Part shown: piece after piece, positions 9,566 through 18,538 of the stretch
Layout: each line of letters begins with the position of its first letter
Numbering within the stretch: position 1 is the first letter of the stretch
From: Sedimenticola selenatireducens DSM 17993
Lineage (GTDB): Bacteria > Pseudomonadota > Gammaproteobacteria > Chromatiales > Chromatiaceae
Reading direction: 5' to 3'
Length of the DNA: 64,000 nt
Assembly: GCF_000428045.1 (NCBI RefSeq)
Contig: NZ_KE386617.1
Span: forward strand, 30,225 to 94,224
Notes under the pieces: generated by a model
Told to the model about the DNA's origin: nothing
Seen by the model: only the letters and a program-made list of their open reading frames with translations
Database searches by the model: none
Program-made: the position numbers and the translations under genes

Positions 9566-11378
9566 ACACTTCCTGGCGACCGTACAGTGAGGCGTAGAGG
9601 CCCTGGTTATTGATCAGCTCTTCATGGCTGCCCTGTTCGATGATCTTGCCGTCTTCAAACACCAGCGCGCGGTTGGCCTGTTTTACCGCGCTCAGGCGGT
9701 GGGCGATGATCAGCGTGGTGCGACCTTTGAGAAAGCTCTGCAGCGCCTGATGCAGGTGCTGTTCGGTGGTGGTGTCGAGGGCCGAGGTGGCCTCGTCCAG
9801 GATCACCAGCTTGGGATCGGTGAGCACCATCCGGGCAATCGCCAGACGCTGGCGCTGGCCGCCGGAGAGGCGGATGCCATCGCGCCCCACCAGTGTGTCC
9901 AGTCCATTGTCCAGCTCCCGGATGGTCTCGTCCAACTGGGCGATCTGTAGTGCCTGCCAGAGCTTTTCGTCACTGCAGGGTTTGCCCAGTGTGAGGTTGA
10001 TGCGAACGCTGTCGTTGAACAGGGCCGGCTGCTGCAGCACGGTGGCGACGTGCCCCCGCACCTTGTCCATGCCGATCTCGGTCACCGGAATGCCGTTGAA
10101 ATAGATGCTGCCGGATTCCGGCGGATAGAGCCCGAGAATGATCTGCACCAAGGTGGTCTTGCCACCACCACTGGCCCCTACCAGCGCCACTTTCTCGCCT
10201 GCCTGGATGGTGAGCGAGAGATTGTCCAGCACCAGCGGGCCGTCGCCATAACGGAAACAGATCTGTTCCAGCCGCAGATCGGTGGTGTTTTCTCCCCGGA
10301 AGGGGTCCTTGTTATGAGGGTATTTGGGCTCCAGATCCATTCGGATCAGTTGATTGATGCGCTCCAGCGCCGCCTTGGCGCCGTTGTATGAATACTGGAT
10401 GGCCAGGATCTCCTGGAGTGGCGCCATCATGAACCAGAGATAGGCATAGACCGCCAGCATCTGGCCGATGCTGAGACCGGAGAACAGCACCATCACCATG
10501 CTCAGGGCGCGGAAGAAGTCGAAGCCAAACAGCACGGTGGTGAAAGAGAGGCGCTGGGCCGCGTCACTTTTCCAGGTGAAGGCGGCGGAGTGCTGACGTA
10601 TCCGGTCCGCCTTGCCGATGATGCGCTGGATATAGTGGGTCTCGCGATTGCTGGCGCGGATCTGCTGGATGGCGTCCAGGGTCTCGGCCAGGCTCTCCTG
10701 GAACGCCTGGTAGGCGCTGTTCTCGCGCCGTTTCAATGCCTTGACCTTGTGACCGAAAATAGTGGTGATCCAGATGACGATCGGATTGATCAACAGGATC
10801 ACGATAGCCAGTTGCCAGTGCATCCACAGCAGTACCACGGCGGTGCCGACGATGCTCAGCACAGCCACCAGGAACTTGCTGGTGGCGACGCCGAGAAAAC
10901 TGTCCACAGCGTCGATGTCGGTCACCAGGTGGGAGGCAACCGTTCCGCTGCCCAGGGTTTCATACTCGGCCATGGAGACCCGCTCCAGCCGTTTCAGCAG
11001 GCTGCGGCGGATGCGGAAGGTGACGTCCTTGGAGATGATGGTGAACTGGCGCATCTGCCACACCCCCAGGAACAGCGAGGCGAGGCGCATCAGCATGGTC
11101 AACAGCAGGATGACACCGATATAGAGCAGCGGCGAGTGCCAGGATTCTGGAAACAGTGAATTCATCAGCGGCACGCTGGGCCCCGGTTTGTCCAGCAGCA
11201 CTTCGTCCACAATCAGCGGTATCAGCAGCGGGATGGGTACCGAGATAAAGGTCCCCAGGATGGCGATAATATTCGCCTTCACCAGTTCGCTGCGGTGTTC
11301 AAATACCATGCTGACCACTTCCGACCAGCTGTAGTGCCTGCTGCGAATCTTTGTCTCTGTGTGCCGGCTATCTGTCAT
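9564..11378 (-). CDS. ABC exporter, fused permease and ATPase (MsbA/LmrA-like)
   Basis: A 604-residue half-transporter of the type I exporter fold in the inner membrane. Six membrane segments lie in about residues 35-325. The ATPase domain follows with Walker A GASGGGKTT (401-409), a Q-loop near 449, signature LSGGQ (504-508), Walker B LVILDE (524-529) and H-loop His560. The substrate cannot be told from sequence; lipid, peptide or drug export are all possible. A homodimer is expected since no partner half-transporter is next to it. The stop codon (9564-9566) coincides with the edge of the REP array. The gene is single, convergent with pnp. Confidence 0.9.
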   Translation of the reverse strand: MTDSRHTETKIRSRHYSWSEVVSMVFEHRSELVKANIIAILGTFISVPIPLLIPLIVDEVLLDKPGPSVPLMNSLFPESWHSPLLYIGVILLLTMLMRLASLFLGVWQMRQFTIISKDVTFRIRRSLLKRLERVSMAEYETLGSGTVASHLVTDIDAVDSFLGVATSKFLVAVLSIVGTAVVLLWMHWQLAIVILLINPIVIWITTIFGHKVKALKRRENSAYQAFQESLAETLDAIQQIRASNRETHYIQRIIGKADRIRQHSAAFTWKSDAAQRLSFTTVLFGFDFFRALSMVMVLFSGLSIGQMLAVYAYLWFMMAPLQEILAIQYSYNGAKAALERINQLIRMDLEPKYPHNKDPFRGENTTDLRLEQICFRYGDGPLVLDNLSLTIQAGEKVALVGASGGGKTTLVQIILGLYPPESGSIYFNGIPVTEIGMDKVRGHVATVLQQPALFNDSVRINLTLGKPCSDEKLWQALQIAQLDETIRELDNGLDTLVGRDGIRLSGGQRQRLAIARMVLTDPKLVILDEATSALDTTTEQHLHQALQSFLKGRTTLIIAHRLSAVKQANRALVFEDGKIIEQGSHEELINNQGLYASLYGRQEV

Positions 11379-11588
11379 TTAACTGCGCATCTGGGGAACG
11401 ACCGCGGTCATTCAGGGTCAGAATTTTCCATGTGATCATTTGCTCCGACATTATTTCATGATTAACTGGCACACCAAAATCTGAACATAGCCAGAACCCT
11501 GTGTTTCGGATCCCTTTGCCTTCATAATGTTCAGAGTCCGGTCTCTGTCCGTTGTTCAAACAAGCATGATTGAAAAGCAAACAAAAAA

Positions 11589-12416
11589 ATGAAACCAATA
11601 GCTCCCTCTCTCTCTAGTCTGCTGATCTTCTGCATGCTGCTCTTCTCATCTCCCGGTAACGCCAGTCACAGTCTGGAGGGCAATTATGTGCAGGGCGGGT
11701 TGGTGGTCGGTCAAACCGAACCCGGGGTAAAGGTACAACTGGATGATATCGCGGTGCGGGTCTCCGACCAGGGTTACTTTGTCCTCGGATTTGATCGGGA
11801 CCATGCGCCAGAGAGCCGGCTGCGGCTGACCTATCCGGATGGACACCGTGAAGAGCAGACCCTGAAAATCGCCCGGCGTGAATACAATATCCAACGAATC
11901 GACAACCTGCCCAAGCGTAAAGTGACCCCGGAGAAAATGGATCTTGAGCGCATTCGCCGGGAGTCGGCACTGGTGAAGGCCGCCAGGAAACGGGATGACC
12001 CCCGCACCGATTATCTGAGCGGCTGGGAATGGCCGGTGAAGGGGCGTATATCAGGCGTCTACGGCAGTCAGCGGATACTCAATGGCCAGCCGCGCCGGCC
12101 CCATTTTGGCGTGGATGTGGCGGCACCGGTCGGCACCCTGGTACGCGCACCCGCGGATGGTATTGTCACGCTGGTGCATCCCGACATGTTCTTTTCCGGC
12201 GGCACACTGATCCTGGATCATGGTCAGCACCTCTCCTCCTCTTTCCTGCATCTCAGTGAGATCCTGGTCAAGGAAGGGGACCGTATCGGGCAGGGTGAGC
12301 CCATTGCCCGGGTGGGAGCCACCGGTCGGGTGACCGGCGCGCACCTGGACTGGAGAATGAACTTCCATCAATATCAGATCGATCCACAGTTGCTGGTGCC
12401 GCCGATGGAACAATAA
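11589..12416 (+). CDS. Secreted M23-family (LytM-like) peptidase with a variant zinc motif
   Basis: A 275-residue exported protein: an N-terminal signal peptide (hydrophobic core SSLLIFCMLLFSS, likely cut after PGNA near 25), a beta-rich N-terminal region (30-105), and a C-terminal LytM barrel from about 150. The first zinc motif HxxxD is seen as H172-F-G-V-D176, and His221 is kept, but the usual HxH is H252-L-D254, with Asp in place of the last zinc ligand. The role is probably cell-wall hydrolysis or activation of amidases in the periplasm; the Asp variant may still bind metal. The single gene lies between the ABC exporter (divergent) and a TolC-like gene. The 11379-11588 gap upstream shows no clear gene. 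Confidence 0.85.
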   Translation: MKPIAPSLSSLLIFCMLLFSSPGNASHSLEGNYVQGGLVVGQTEPGVKVQLDDIAVRVSDQGYFVLGFDRDHAPESRLRLTYPDGHREEQTLKIARREYNIQRIDNLPKRKVTPEKMDLERIRRESALVKAARKRDDPRTDYLSGWEWPVKGRISGVYGSQRILNGQPRRPHFGVDVAAPVGTLVRAPADGIVTLVHPDMFFSGGTLILDHGQHLSSSFLHLSEILVKEGDRIGQGEPIARVGATGRVTGAHLDWRMNFHQYQIDPQLLVPPMEQ

Positions 12417-12440
12417 CCCACCGGTCTGGTACTACTTTAA

Positions 12441-12449
12441 TGATATAAT
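12441..12449 (+). promoter_or_regulatory. Extended -10 promoter of the TolC-like gene
   Basis: TG-A-TATAAT (12441-12449) is a full extended -10 element, 33 bases before the ATG at 12482. No good -35 is visible, which fits the extended -10 class. Confidence 0.55.
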
Positions 12450-12481
12450 TTCGCGATTATCGATTCTGTGCAGGATTAACT

Positions 12482-13801
12482 ATGAAAAAGTTGTTGTTGA
12501 CACTGTTACTAGGTCAATTGTTGGGTGTCTCCGGGGCTCAGGCGGAGGATCTGCTGGAGATTTATCAGCTAGCGCTGCAGAATGACGCCCAGTTGCGAGC
12601 GGCTATGGCAAACCGGGATTCCGCCCTTGAAGCACTCCCGCAGGCCAAGGCCCAACTGCTGCCCAGCGTCAGTCTCTCCAGTGATGCCAACCTGGTCCGC
12701 ACCGACGTAAACAGCTCCTCCTCCTCGAGTGCCTTAACGGACAATCCGAATAATTACGCGACTGCCGGTCTCAGCCTCAACCTCACCCAGTCGATTTACC
12801 GAAAGGCGTACAACGTTCAACTCGACCAGGCTGATCGGCAGATTGCCCAGGCCGAGGTGACCTTCGCGGCCGAGGAGCAGAATCTGATCATTCGGGTTGC
12901 GCAGGCCTATTTCAATGTGCTCTCGGCCGAGGACAGCCTGGAGTTTGCCCGGGCGGAGAATGCCGCTATCGCCCGTCAGCTCGATCAGGCCAAGCAGCGT
13001 TTCGAGGTGGGCCTGATCGCCATCACCGATGTGCATGAGGCACAGGCCGCCTTCGACCAGTCGCGGGCCGACCTGATACAGGCGGAAAACGCCCTGGACA
13101 ACGCCAGGGAGGCACAGCAGGAGATCATCATGCAGGTGGTCGACGATCTGGCCCCGCTGGCGGCAGAGTTGCCGCTTAATCCGCCGCAGCCGCAAAACCC
13201 GGAGCAGTGGGCGGAGACCGCGCAGACCCAGAATCTCTCCCTGCAGGCGGCGAACTACGGGGTTGATATTGCCCGTCTGAACATCGACCTGCAGGACTCC
13301 GGTGACTCCCCGACCCTGGACCTGGTCGGTTCGCACTCGCTGGATGTGAGCAACAACGAAAACGGCACCGATCTGCACACCACGGTGATCGGGTTGCAAC
13401 TGAACCTGCCGCTCTATACCGGTGGCGCGGTCACTTCACGCACCCGCCAGGCCCGCTTCGACTACGAGGCGGCGCAGCAGACCCTGGATCAGCAGCGACG
13501 CTCGGTCAACCGCTCTGTGCGGGATGCCTACCGGGGTGTGATGTCCAGTATCAGCCGGGTGGAGGCACTCAAGGCGAGCACCATTTCGGCCCAGAGCGCC
13601 CTTGAGGCGACCACGGCCGGTTTCGAGGTGGGTACCCGTACCATGGTGGATGTACTGAATGCGCAGCGCGACCTGTTTAGCGCCCGCAGTAATTACGCCC
13701 AGGTGCGCTATGATTTCATTCTCAACGGGTTGCTACTGAAACAGGCCACTGGCAATTTGTCCACCGAGGATCTGAAACAGGTCAACGGCTGGCTGAAGTA
13801 G
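12482..13801 (+). CDS. TolC-family outer membrane efflux protein
   Basis: A 439-residue outer membrane channel protein. It has a signal peptide (MKKLLLTLLLGQLLGVSGAQ, cut after AQA near 21) and the two repeated alpha-hairpin/beta-strand halves of the TolC fold: first half with LEIYQLALQNDAQLRAAMAN and the RVAQAYFNVLSAED helix, second half with SVNRSVRDAYRGVMSSISRV and GFEVGTRTMVDVLNAQRDLF. The length fits TolC itself more than the OprM lipoprotein branch, as there is no lipobox Cys. It would form the exit duct for tripartite pumps or type I secretion; the nearby ABC exporter lacks an adjacent membrane-fusion protein, so no fixed partner is evident. It could be the general TolC of this organism. 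Confidence 0.9.
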   Translation: MKKLLLTLLLGQLLGVSGAQAEDLLEIYQLALQNDAQLRAAMANRDSALEALPQAKAQLLPSVSLSSDANLVRTDVNSSSSSSALTDNPNNYATAGLSLNLTQSIYRKAYNVQLDQADRQIAQAEVTFAAEEQNLIIRVAQAYFNVLSAEDSLEFARAENAAIARQLDQAKQRFEVGLIAITDVHEAQAAFDQSRADLIQAENALDNAREAQQEIIMQVVDDLAPLAAELPLNPPQPQNPEQWAETAQTQNLSLQAANYGVDIARLNIDLQDSGDSPTLDLVGSHSLDVSNNENGTDLHTTVIGLQLNLPLYTGGAVTSRTRQARFDYEAAQQTLDQQRRSVNRSVRDAYRGVMSSISRVEALKASTISAQSALEATTAGFEVGTRTMVDVLNAQRDLFSARSNYAQVRYDFILNGLLLKQATGNLSTEDLKQVNGWLK

Positions 13802-13864
13802 CCCGGTTCCGGCAAGTGGCGCCTGGCGCCCAGTAATTATCGATTACCCAGCAGGCAGCAGATT

Positions 13865-14962
13865 ATGTCTGGAAATAGCTACGGAAAACTTTTTACCGTC
13901 ACTTCGTTTGGCGAGAGCCATGGACCGGCCATAGGTTGCATCGTTGACGGTTGTCCGCCGGGGCTGGCGTTGAGCGAGGCCGATCTGCAGACCGATCTGG
14001 ACCGACGCAAACCCGGTACCTCGCGCCATACCACTCAGCGACGGGAGGAGGACCTGGTGCAGATCCTCTCCGGGGTGTTCGAGGGCCAGACCACCGGCAC
14101 GCCGATTGCCCTGATCATCCACAACACCGATCAGCGCTCCAAGGACTATTCCAAGATCATGGATCGGTTCCGCCCGGGCCATGCCGACTACACCTATACC
14201 AAGAAGTACGGCTTGCGTGATTACCGTGGCGGTGGTCGCTCCTCGGCCCGGGAGACCGCCATGCGGGTGGCCGCCGGGGCCATCGCCAAAAAATATCTGC
14301 AACAGCATTGCGGGACCACCATTCGTGCTTATCTCTCCCAGCTCGGGCCAATCCGTATCGACAAGCTGGACTGGGATCAGGTGGAGCAGAACCCCTTCTT
14401 CTGCCCGGATGCCGACAAGGTGGCCGAACTGGAAAACTACATGGATGCCCTGCGCAAGGAGGGCAACTCGGTGGGGGCGCGCATCAACGTGGTGGCCAGC
14501 TGTATTCCGGTCGGGCTGGGCGAGCCGATCTTTGACCGGTTGGATGCGGATATCGCCCATGCGTTGATGAGCATCAACGCGGCCAAAGGGGTGGAGATCG
14601 GTGCCGGGTTTGACTGTGTGGCGCAGAAGGGCACCGAACACCGGGACGAGATGACCCCTGAAGGTTTTCTCAGTAACCATGCCGGCGGTATCCTCGGCGG
14701 CATCTCCAGCGGTCAGGATATCCTCGCCAGTGTCGCCTTCAAGCCCACTTCCAGCCTGCGTCTGCCGGGGCGTACCGTCAACCTTGCCGGTGAGCCGGTG
14801 GAGGTGGTGACCGAGGGGCGTCACGACCCCTGTGTCGGTATCCGCGCCACGCCCATTGTCGAGGCGATGCTGGCGCTGGTGCTGATGGATCATCTGTTGC
14901 GGCACCGGGCGCAGAACCTGGACGTGCAGAGCGGCACGCCGGATATACCGGCCTCGGTCTAG
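13865..14962 (+). CDS. aroC: Chorismate synthase
   Basis: A 365-residue enzyme converting 5-enolpyruvylshikimate-3-phosphate to chorismate, the last step of the shikimate pathway, using reduced FMN. The three family signatures are present: [18 protein letters not shown] near the N-terminus, the central [19 protein letters not shown], and the C-terminal [17 protein letters not shown]. Length matches E. coli AroC (361). Start ATG 13865 has AGCAGGCAGCAG upstream. It stands as a single gene between the TolC-like gene and an MFS transporter; a hairpin follows at 15074. Confidence 0.97.
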   Translation: MSGNSYGKLFTVTSFGESHGPAIGCIVDGCPPGLALSEADLQTDLDRRKPGTSRHTTQRREEDLVQILSGVFEGQTTGTPIALIIHNTDQRSKDYSKIMDRFRPGHADYTYTKKYGLRDYRGGGRSSARETAMRVAAGAIAKKYLQQHCGTTIRAYLSQLGPIRIDKLDWDQVEQNPFFCPDADKVAELENYMDALRKEGNSVGARINVVASCIPVGLGEPIFDRLDADIAHALMSINAAKGVEIGAGFDCVAQKGTEHRDEMTPEGFLSNHAGGILGGISSGQDILASVAFKPTSSLRLPGRTVNLAGEPVEVVTEGRHDPCVGIRATPIVEAMLALVLMDHLLRHRAQNLDVQSGTPDIPASV

Positions 14963-15073
14963 AGGGGCTCCATAGCGCGCCCTTGCGGGTGATAGCATGC
15001 GCACTGGAAACCGGTCTGATAATTCAGCAGGGTCTGATTACGCATCCGGCTCAACCACAGTCAGGAAAATATT

Positions 15074-15097
15074 AGCCGCATTCATTCGCGGCTTTAT
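15074..15097 (+). terminator. Possible terminator after aroC
   Basis: AGCCGC (15074-15079) pairs with GCGGCT (15088-15093) over an 8-nt loop and is followed by TTATT. The stem is short and the T tract broken, so function is uncertain. It lies just upstream of the MFS gene. Confidence 0.4.
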
Positions 15098-15123
15098 TCA
15101 CGCTATTCGACCCTGACCGAGCA

Positions 15124-16272
15124 ATGACACCTATGCCGTACTGGCGCCTTTCGAGCTTCTATTTCTTCTACTTCGCCGCCCTGGGTGTGCTGGTACCGTA
15201 CTGGGGACTCTACCTGAAGAGCCTGGGTTTCAACGCCGTGGCCATCGGGCAGTTGATGGCCATTCCCATGGCCACCAAGTTTATCGCCCCCTTCGTGTGG
15301 GGCTGGCTGGGCGATCATTTGGGGCGGCGCATGGCCATTGTGCGCCTCGGCGCCCTGCTTACTACGCTGATCTTTGTCGCCGTGTTCTGGTTGCAAGGGT
15401 TCTGGGAGCTGGGCCTGGCCATGGTGCTGTTCAGTTTCTTCTGGAATGCGGTTTTGCCACAGTTCGAGGCGGTGGTGCTCTGTTATCTGGGAAAGGCGGT
15501 CTCCCGCTACGCGCAGATTCGGGTCTGGGGTTCGATCGGCTTTATCGTCACCGTGGTGGTGCTCGGCATGGCGGTGGATCTGCGGGGTCCGGCCGCGGTG
15601 CTGCCGGTGCTGCTCTCCATTTATGCGCTGTTGTGGGGTGCAAGCCTGCTGATCGCCGATCCGGCAACCAGCCCGCATCCGGTGGATCAGCCGGGCATCC
15701 TCTCGGTGTTGCGCAAGCCGGCGGTGCTCGCCTTCCTGACAGCCTGTTTCCTGCTTCAGGCCGGACATGGCGCCTACTACGGCTTCTACTCCATCTACAT
15801 GGAGACGCTGGGCTACAGCAAGACCCTGATCGGGCAACTCTGGGCGCTGGGGGTGATTGCCGAGGTGGCGGTCTTCCTGGTCATGCATCGTCTGCTGCTG
15901 CGCCTGGGGGCGCGCAATGTGCTGATGATCAGCCTGTTGCTGGCGGCGCTGCGCTGGTACCTGATCGGGAATTTCGCCGACTCGCTGGTCCTGCTGTTTT
16001 TCGCCCAGACGCTGCACGCTGCTACCTTCGGTACCTTTCATGCGGCGGCGATCCATCTGGTGCATCATTACTTTACCGGTCGCCACCAGGGGCGGGGACA
16101 AGCGCTCTACAGCAGCCTCAGTTTCGGCCTGGGCGGTGCCCTGGGGACAATGAGCAGCGGATTCCTTTGGGAGGGTGCCGGACCCACGTTGGTGTTCAAC
16201 CTGTCGGTGGCGGTGTCCCTGCTGGGACTGTTTATCGTTTGGCGCTGGGTGGTGAATGACCTCGGTCAGTAG
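15124..16272 (+). CDS. MFS transporter, HcaT/LacY-like (MFS_1-like)
   Basis: A 382-residue inner membrane protein with about twelve hydrophobic segments, in two six-helix halves. The loop between helices 2 and 3 carries WGWLGDHLGRR, the MFS signature pattern G-x-L-(a)-D-x-x-G-R-(R). The overall look (YFFYFAALGVLVPYWGLYLK at the start) is that of the nucleoside:H+ symporter/3-phenylpropionate transporter (HcaT) branch. The substrate is unknown. It overlaps nothing and is convergent with the alpha/beta hydrolase gene, whose stop is 17 bases away. Two ATGs (15124 and 15133) are possible starts. Confidence 0.85.
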   Translation: MTPMPYWRLSSFYFFYFAALGVLVPYWGLYLKSLGFNAVAIGQLMAIPMATKFIAPFVWGWLGDHLGRRMAIVRLGALLTTLIFVAVFWLQGFWELGLAMVLFSFFWNAVLPQFEAVVLCYLGKAVSRYAQIRVWGSIGFIVTVVVLGMAVDLRGPAAVLPVLLSIYALLWGASLLIADPATSPHPVDQPGILSVLRKPAVLAFLTACFLLQAGHGAYYGFYSIYMETLGYSKTLIGQLWALGVIAEVAVFLVMHRLLLRLGARNVLMISLLLAALRWYLIGNFADSLVLLFFAQTLHAATFGTFHAAAIHLVHHYFTGRHQGRGQALYSSLSFGLGGALGTMSSGFLWEGAGPTLVFNLSVAVSLLGLFIVWRWVVNDLGQ

Positions 16273-16288
16273 CGTCCGGAAACAATGT

Positions 16289-17131
16289 TCATCCGGCGAA
16301 AAAAGTCCGGATCGCCTGCGCTACCGGTGCGGGATTCTCCATGTGCAGATGGTGTCCGCCCGTCAGTTTCACCACTTGCAGGTCGGCAATCAGAGTTTCA
16401 CGCTGATTCCAGTTGTATTGCGCCGGCACAATCCGTTCAGCATCCCGGATAAACAGGGTAGGGGCCTTGATGCGGGGTAGAAACGCTTGCACCTGTTCCT
16501 CGGTGATATAGATGGGTGAGCGGTAGCGCAGTCGGGGATCGGTGCGCCAGTACACCCCTCCGGGATCACTGGCGGTATTTCTCTCCACCAGCAGGCGAGC
16601 GGTCGCTTCACCCAGATCCCCGGCCTGCATGCGGGCACGAATGATCGGTTCCAGCGAGGAATAACGCCGCTTCCTTGTTTCGGGTTCTGCCAGTATCTGC
16701 CGCGTGGCCTCGGCCAAATGGCTCGCGCAATCCTTTGGATCATCCCCCCAGGGGCCCAAACCCTCGATCAGCACCAGCCGTTCAATCCGCTCGGGAAAGC
16801 TGGCCGCGATCAATGAGGCGATACCGGCCCCCATGGAGTGTCCAATGAGTGAAAACCGCTCCCGGCCGGCGGCATTGGCGGCCGCAATTACATCCGCCAC
16901 AAAATCGACAAAATGGTAGTGCTGTCCCGCTGGTCGATGGTCCGACAGGCCATGCCCAGGCAGATCCAGTGCCAGGATATCCAGGTTTGGCAGCAGGGCC
17001 GCCAGCGGTGCAAAGCTGGCGGCATTGTCCAGCCAGCCGTGCAGTGCTATGACCGGTTGTCCACCGTCTTCATGAAAGTGCTTTGCCGCCAGGTTGATCC
17101 AGCGGGTGTTCAGGGTCAGCTCTTGTGGCAT
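16289..17131 (-). CDS. Alpha/beta hydrolase
   Basis: A 280-residue cytoplasmic hydrolase of the alpha/beta fold. It has the oxyanion region HGWLDNAASF near residue 31, the nucleophile elbow GHSMGAG (Ser near 97) and a C-terminal GGHHLHMENP with the catalytic His near 262; the acid is probably the Asp in LFIRDAE. There is no signal peptide. Related proteins include esterases and epoxide-hydrolase-like enzymes, so the substrate cannot be assigned. The gene follows rnfE on the same strand after about 80 bases and may be read with the rnf operon, in the place where E. coli has nth. Confidence 0.85.
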   Translation of the reverse strand: MPQELTLNTRWINLAAKHFHEDGGQPVIALHGWLDNAASFAPLAALLPNLDILALDLPGHGLSDHRPAGQHYHFVDFVADVIAAANAAGRERFSLIGHSMGAGIASLIAASFPERIERLVLIEGLGPWGDDPKDCASHLAEATRQILAEPETRKRRYSSLEPIIRARMQAGDLGEATARLLVERNTASDPGGVYWRTDPRLRYRSPIYITEEQVQAFLPRIKAPTLFIRDAERIVPAQYNWNQRETLIADLQVVKLTGGHHLHMENPAPVAQAIRTFFAG

Positions 17132-17211
17132 ATTGCTCCCTCGCGGCGCGACATGAGTATCCTGGCCGAGCGGCGGGTTGTCGATTTGACGATGGAGTAA
17201 CCCTTGAATGC

Positions 17212-17910
17212 TTAGGCGGTGCCTGGCTCCATGTCGGCTTCCGCCGCTTGCACGGTTGCGGGTTTGGTCCTGGAGAGCCGGTTGTCAATGATGTTCTTCA
17301 GGGCAATCATCAGCCCCATGCCCAGAAAGGCGCCGGGGGGCAGGATTGCCAACAGCATACCCTTGAAGTCGGTACCCAGGCTCATGGTCCAATTGGTAGC
17401 GATATCACCGAACATCAGGTCAGCCTGGGAAAACAGCGTACCCATGCCAAGCAGTTCGCGCATTGCGCCCAGCGTCACCAGTGCGCAGGTGAATCCCAGT
17501 CCCATCGCCAGACCATCCACAATCGCCGGCAGCAGATGACTTTTTGAGGCGAAAGCCTCGGCGCGGCCGATGATCGCGCAGTTGGTGACAATCAATGGAA
17601 TAAAGATGCCCAGCACCTTGTAGAGATCATGGAACCAGGCGTTCATGCTCAGCTCCACCGCGGTGACAAAGGAGGCGATAACAATAACGAATACCGGCAG
17701 ACGCACTTCCGGACGCACCAGGTTTCGGATCAGGGATACGGTGGCATTGGACATGACCAGCACGAAGGTGGTGGCAATGCCGAGGCCGAGTCCATTGATC
17801 GCCGTGCTGGTGACTGCCAGTAACGGGCACAGACCCAGCAGTGCCACCAAGGCCTGGTTATTACTCCAGAGTCCTTCGCGGATCAGTCGGCCATAGCTTG
17901 TGTCACTCAT
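17212..17910 (-). CDS. rnfE: Rnf electron transport complex subunit E
   Basis: A 232-residue integral membrane subunit of the Rnf/Rsx complex, which couples ferredoxin:NAD+ electron transfer to ion movement across the inner membrane. Six hydrophobic helices are visible, with [20 protein letters not shown] at the first and the family segment [16 protein letters not shown], including the Cys thought to help bind the membrane [2Fe-2S] centre with RnfA. The C-terminus after about 205 is hydrophilic and Ala/Glu-rich. The start ATG (17908-17910) overlaps the end of rnfG by 8 bases. It is the last gene of rnfABCDGE. Confidence 0.95.
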   Translation of the reverse strand: MSDTSYGRLIREGLWSNNQALVALLGLCPLLAVTSTAINGLGLGIATTFVLVMSNATVSLIRNLVRPEVRLPVFVIVIASFVTAVELSMNAWFHDLYKVLGIFIPLIVTNCAIIGRAEAFASKSHLLPAIVDGLAMGLGFTCALVTLGAMRELLGMGTLFSQADLMFGDIATNWTMSLGTDFKGMLLAILPPGAFLGMGLMIALKNIIDNRLSRTKPATVQAAEADMEPGTA

Positions 17911-18538
17911 CTTTGGCTGCCTTCTCGGGTTTCAGAAACAGTGATTTGCCGTGTTCTTTAAAATAAACCAGGGTGTTCTTGACGCCACCGACCACGGCGC
18001 GTGGGGTAATGGTCGCGCCGGTGAACTGGTCAAATTGACCGCCGTCTTTCTTGACTTTCCAGCCTGTCATGGACGGATTGGATAACGATTTGCCGGCAAA
18101 GGAGAATATCCAGTCGGATCGGTTTTCTTCCACTTTGTCCCCCAGTCCGGGAGTCTCCTTGTGTGATACCACCCGGACACCACCCAGCGTCCCGTCAACC
18201 TTGACCGCAACCAGCATCTTTATCGGGCCGCTATAGCCGTTGGGGACCATGGAGGAGAAAACCGCCGCTACCGGTTTGCCCTGCTTGCGCCCCAGGTAGA
18301 CCAGCGTCTGGTCACCGCCCAGTAGATCTTTCTGCGACACCACGCGGGTATCGGTGACGATGTCATTGTCGATCGTATCGGCTGGCACCAGGGCGGTCAG
18401 GCTCTGCAGCAGCGCCTCCCGCTCATTGGCGGCGATCTTCTCGGCCGTGAGGTCATTGGTGACCGCCACGAGCGCGGTACCCGCAGTTGCAAACAGGGCC
18501 AGCAGTATACCTGCCACTGAAACCGGGTGCTTAATCAC
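17903..18538 (-). CDS. rnfG: Rnf complex subunit G (covalent FMN protein)
   Basis: A 211-residue subunit with one N-terminal membrane helix ([20 protein letters not shown]) and a periplasmic FMN-binding domain. The covalent flavin site is [12 protein letters not shown] near residues 172-183, where the second Thr of the S/T-G-A-T motif carries FMN by a phosphoester bond. GTG 18538 was chosen as start since a purine-rich GGGGGCGAG lies just upstream and it overlaps the rnfD stop by only 8 bases; the frame is open to a TTG at 18559, a less likely start. It lies between rnfD and rnfE. Confidence 0.93.
   Translation of the reverse strand: MIKHPVSVAGILLALFATAGTALVAVTNDLTAEKIAANEREALLQSLTALVPADTIDNDIVTDTRVVSQKDLLGGDQTLVYLGRKQGKPVAAVFSSMVPNGYSGPIKMLVAVKVDGTLGGVRVVSHKETPGLGDKVEENRSDWIFSFAGKSLSNPSMTGWKVKKDGGQFDQFTGATITPRAVVGGVKNTLVYFKEHGKSLFLKPEKAAKDE

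Noticed and set aside
11368-11598. Minus-strand frame of 76 codons upstream of the ABC exporter gene
   Set aside because: It overlaps the start of the exporter gene in another frame, has no recognisable domain and no clear ribosome-binding site. The stretch AGGGTCAGAATTTTCC inside it recalls ends of some transposons, but no inverted partner or transposase was found.
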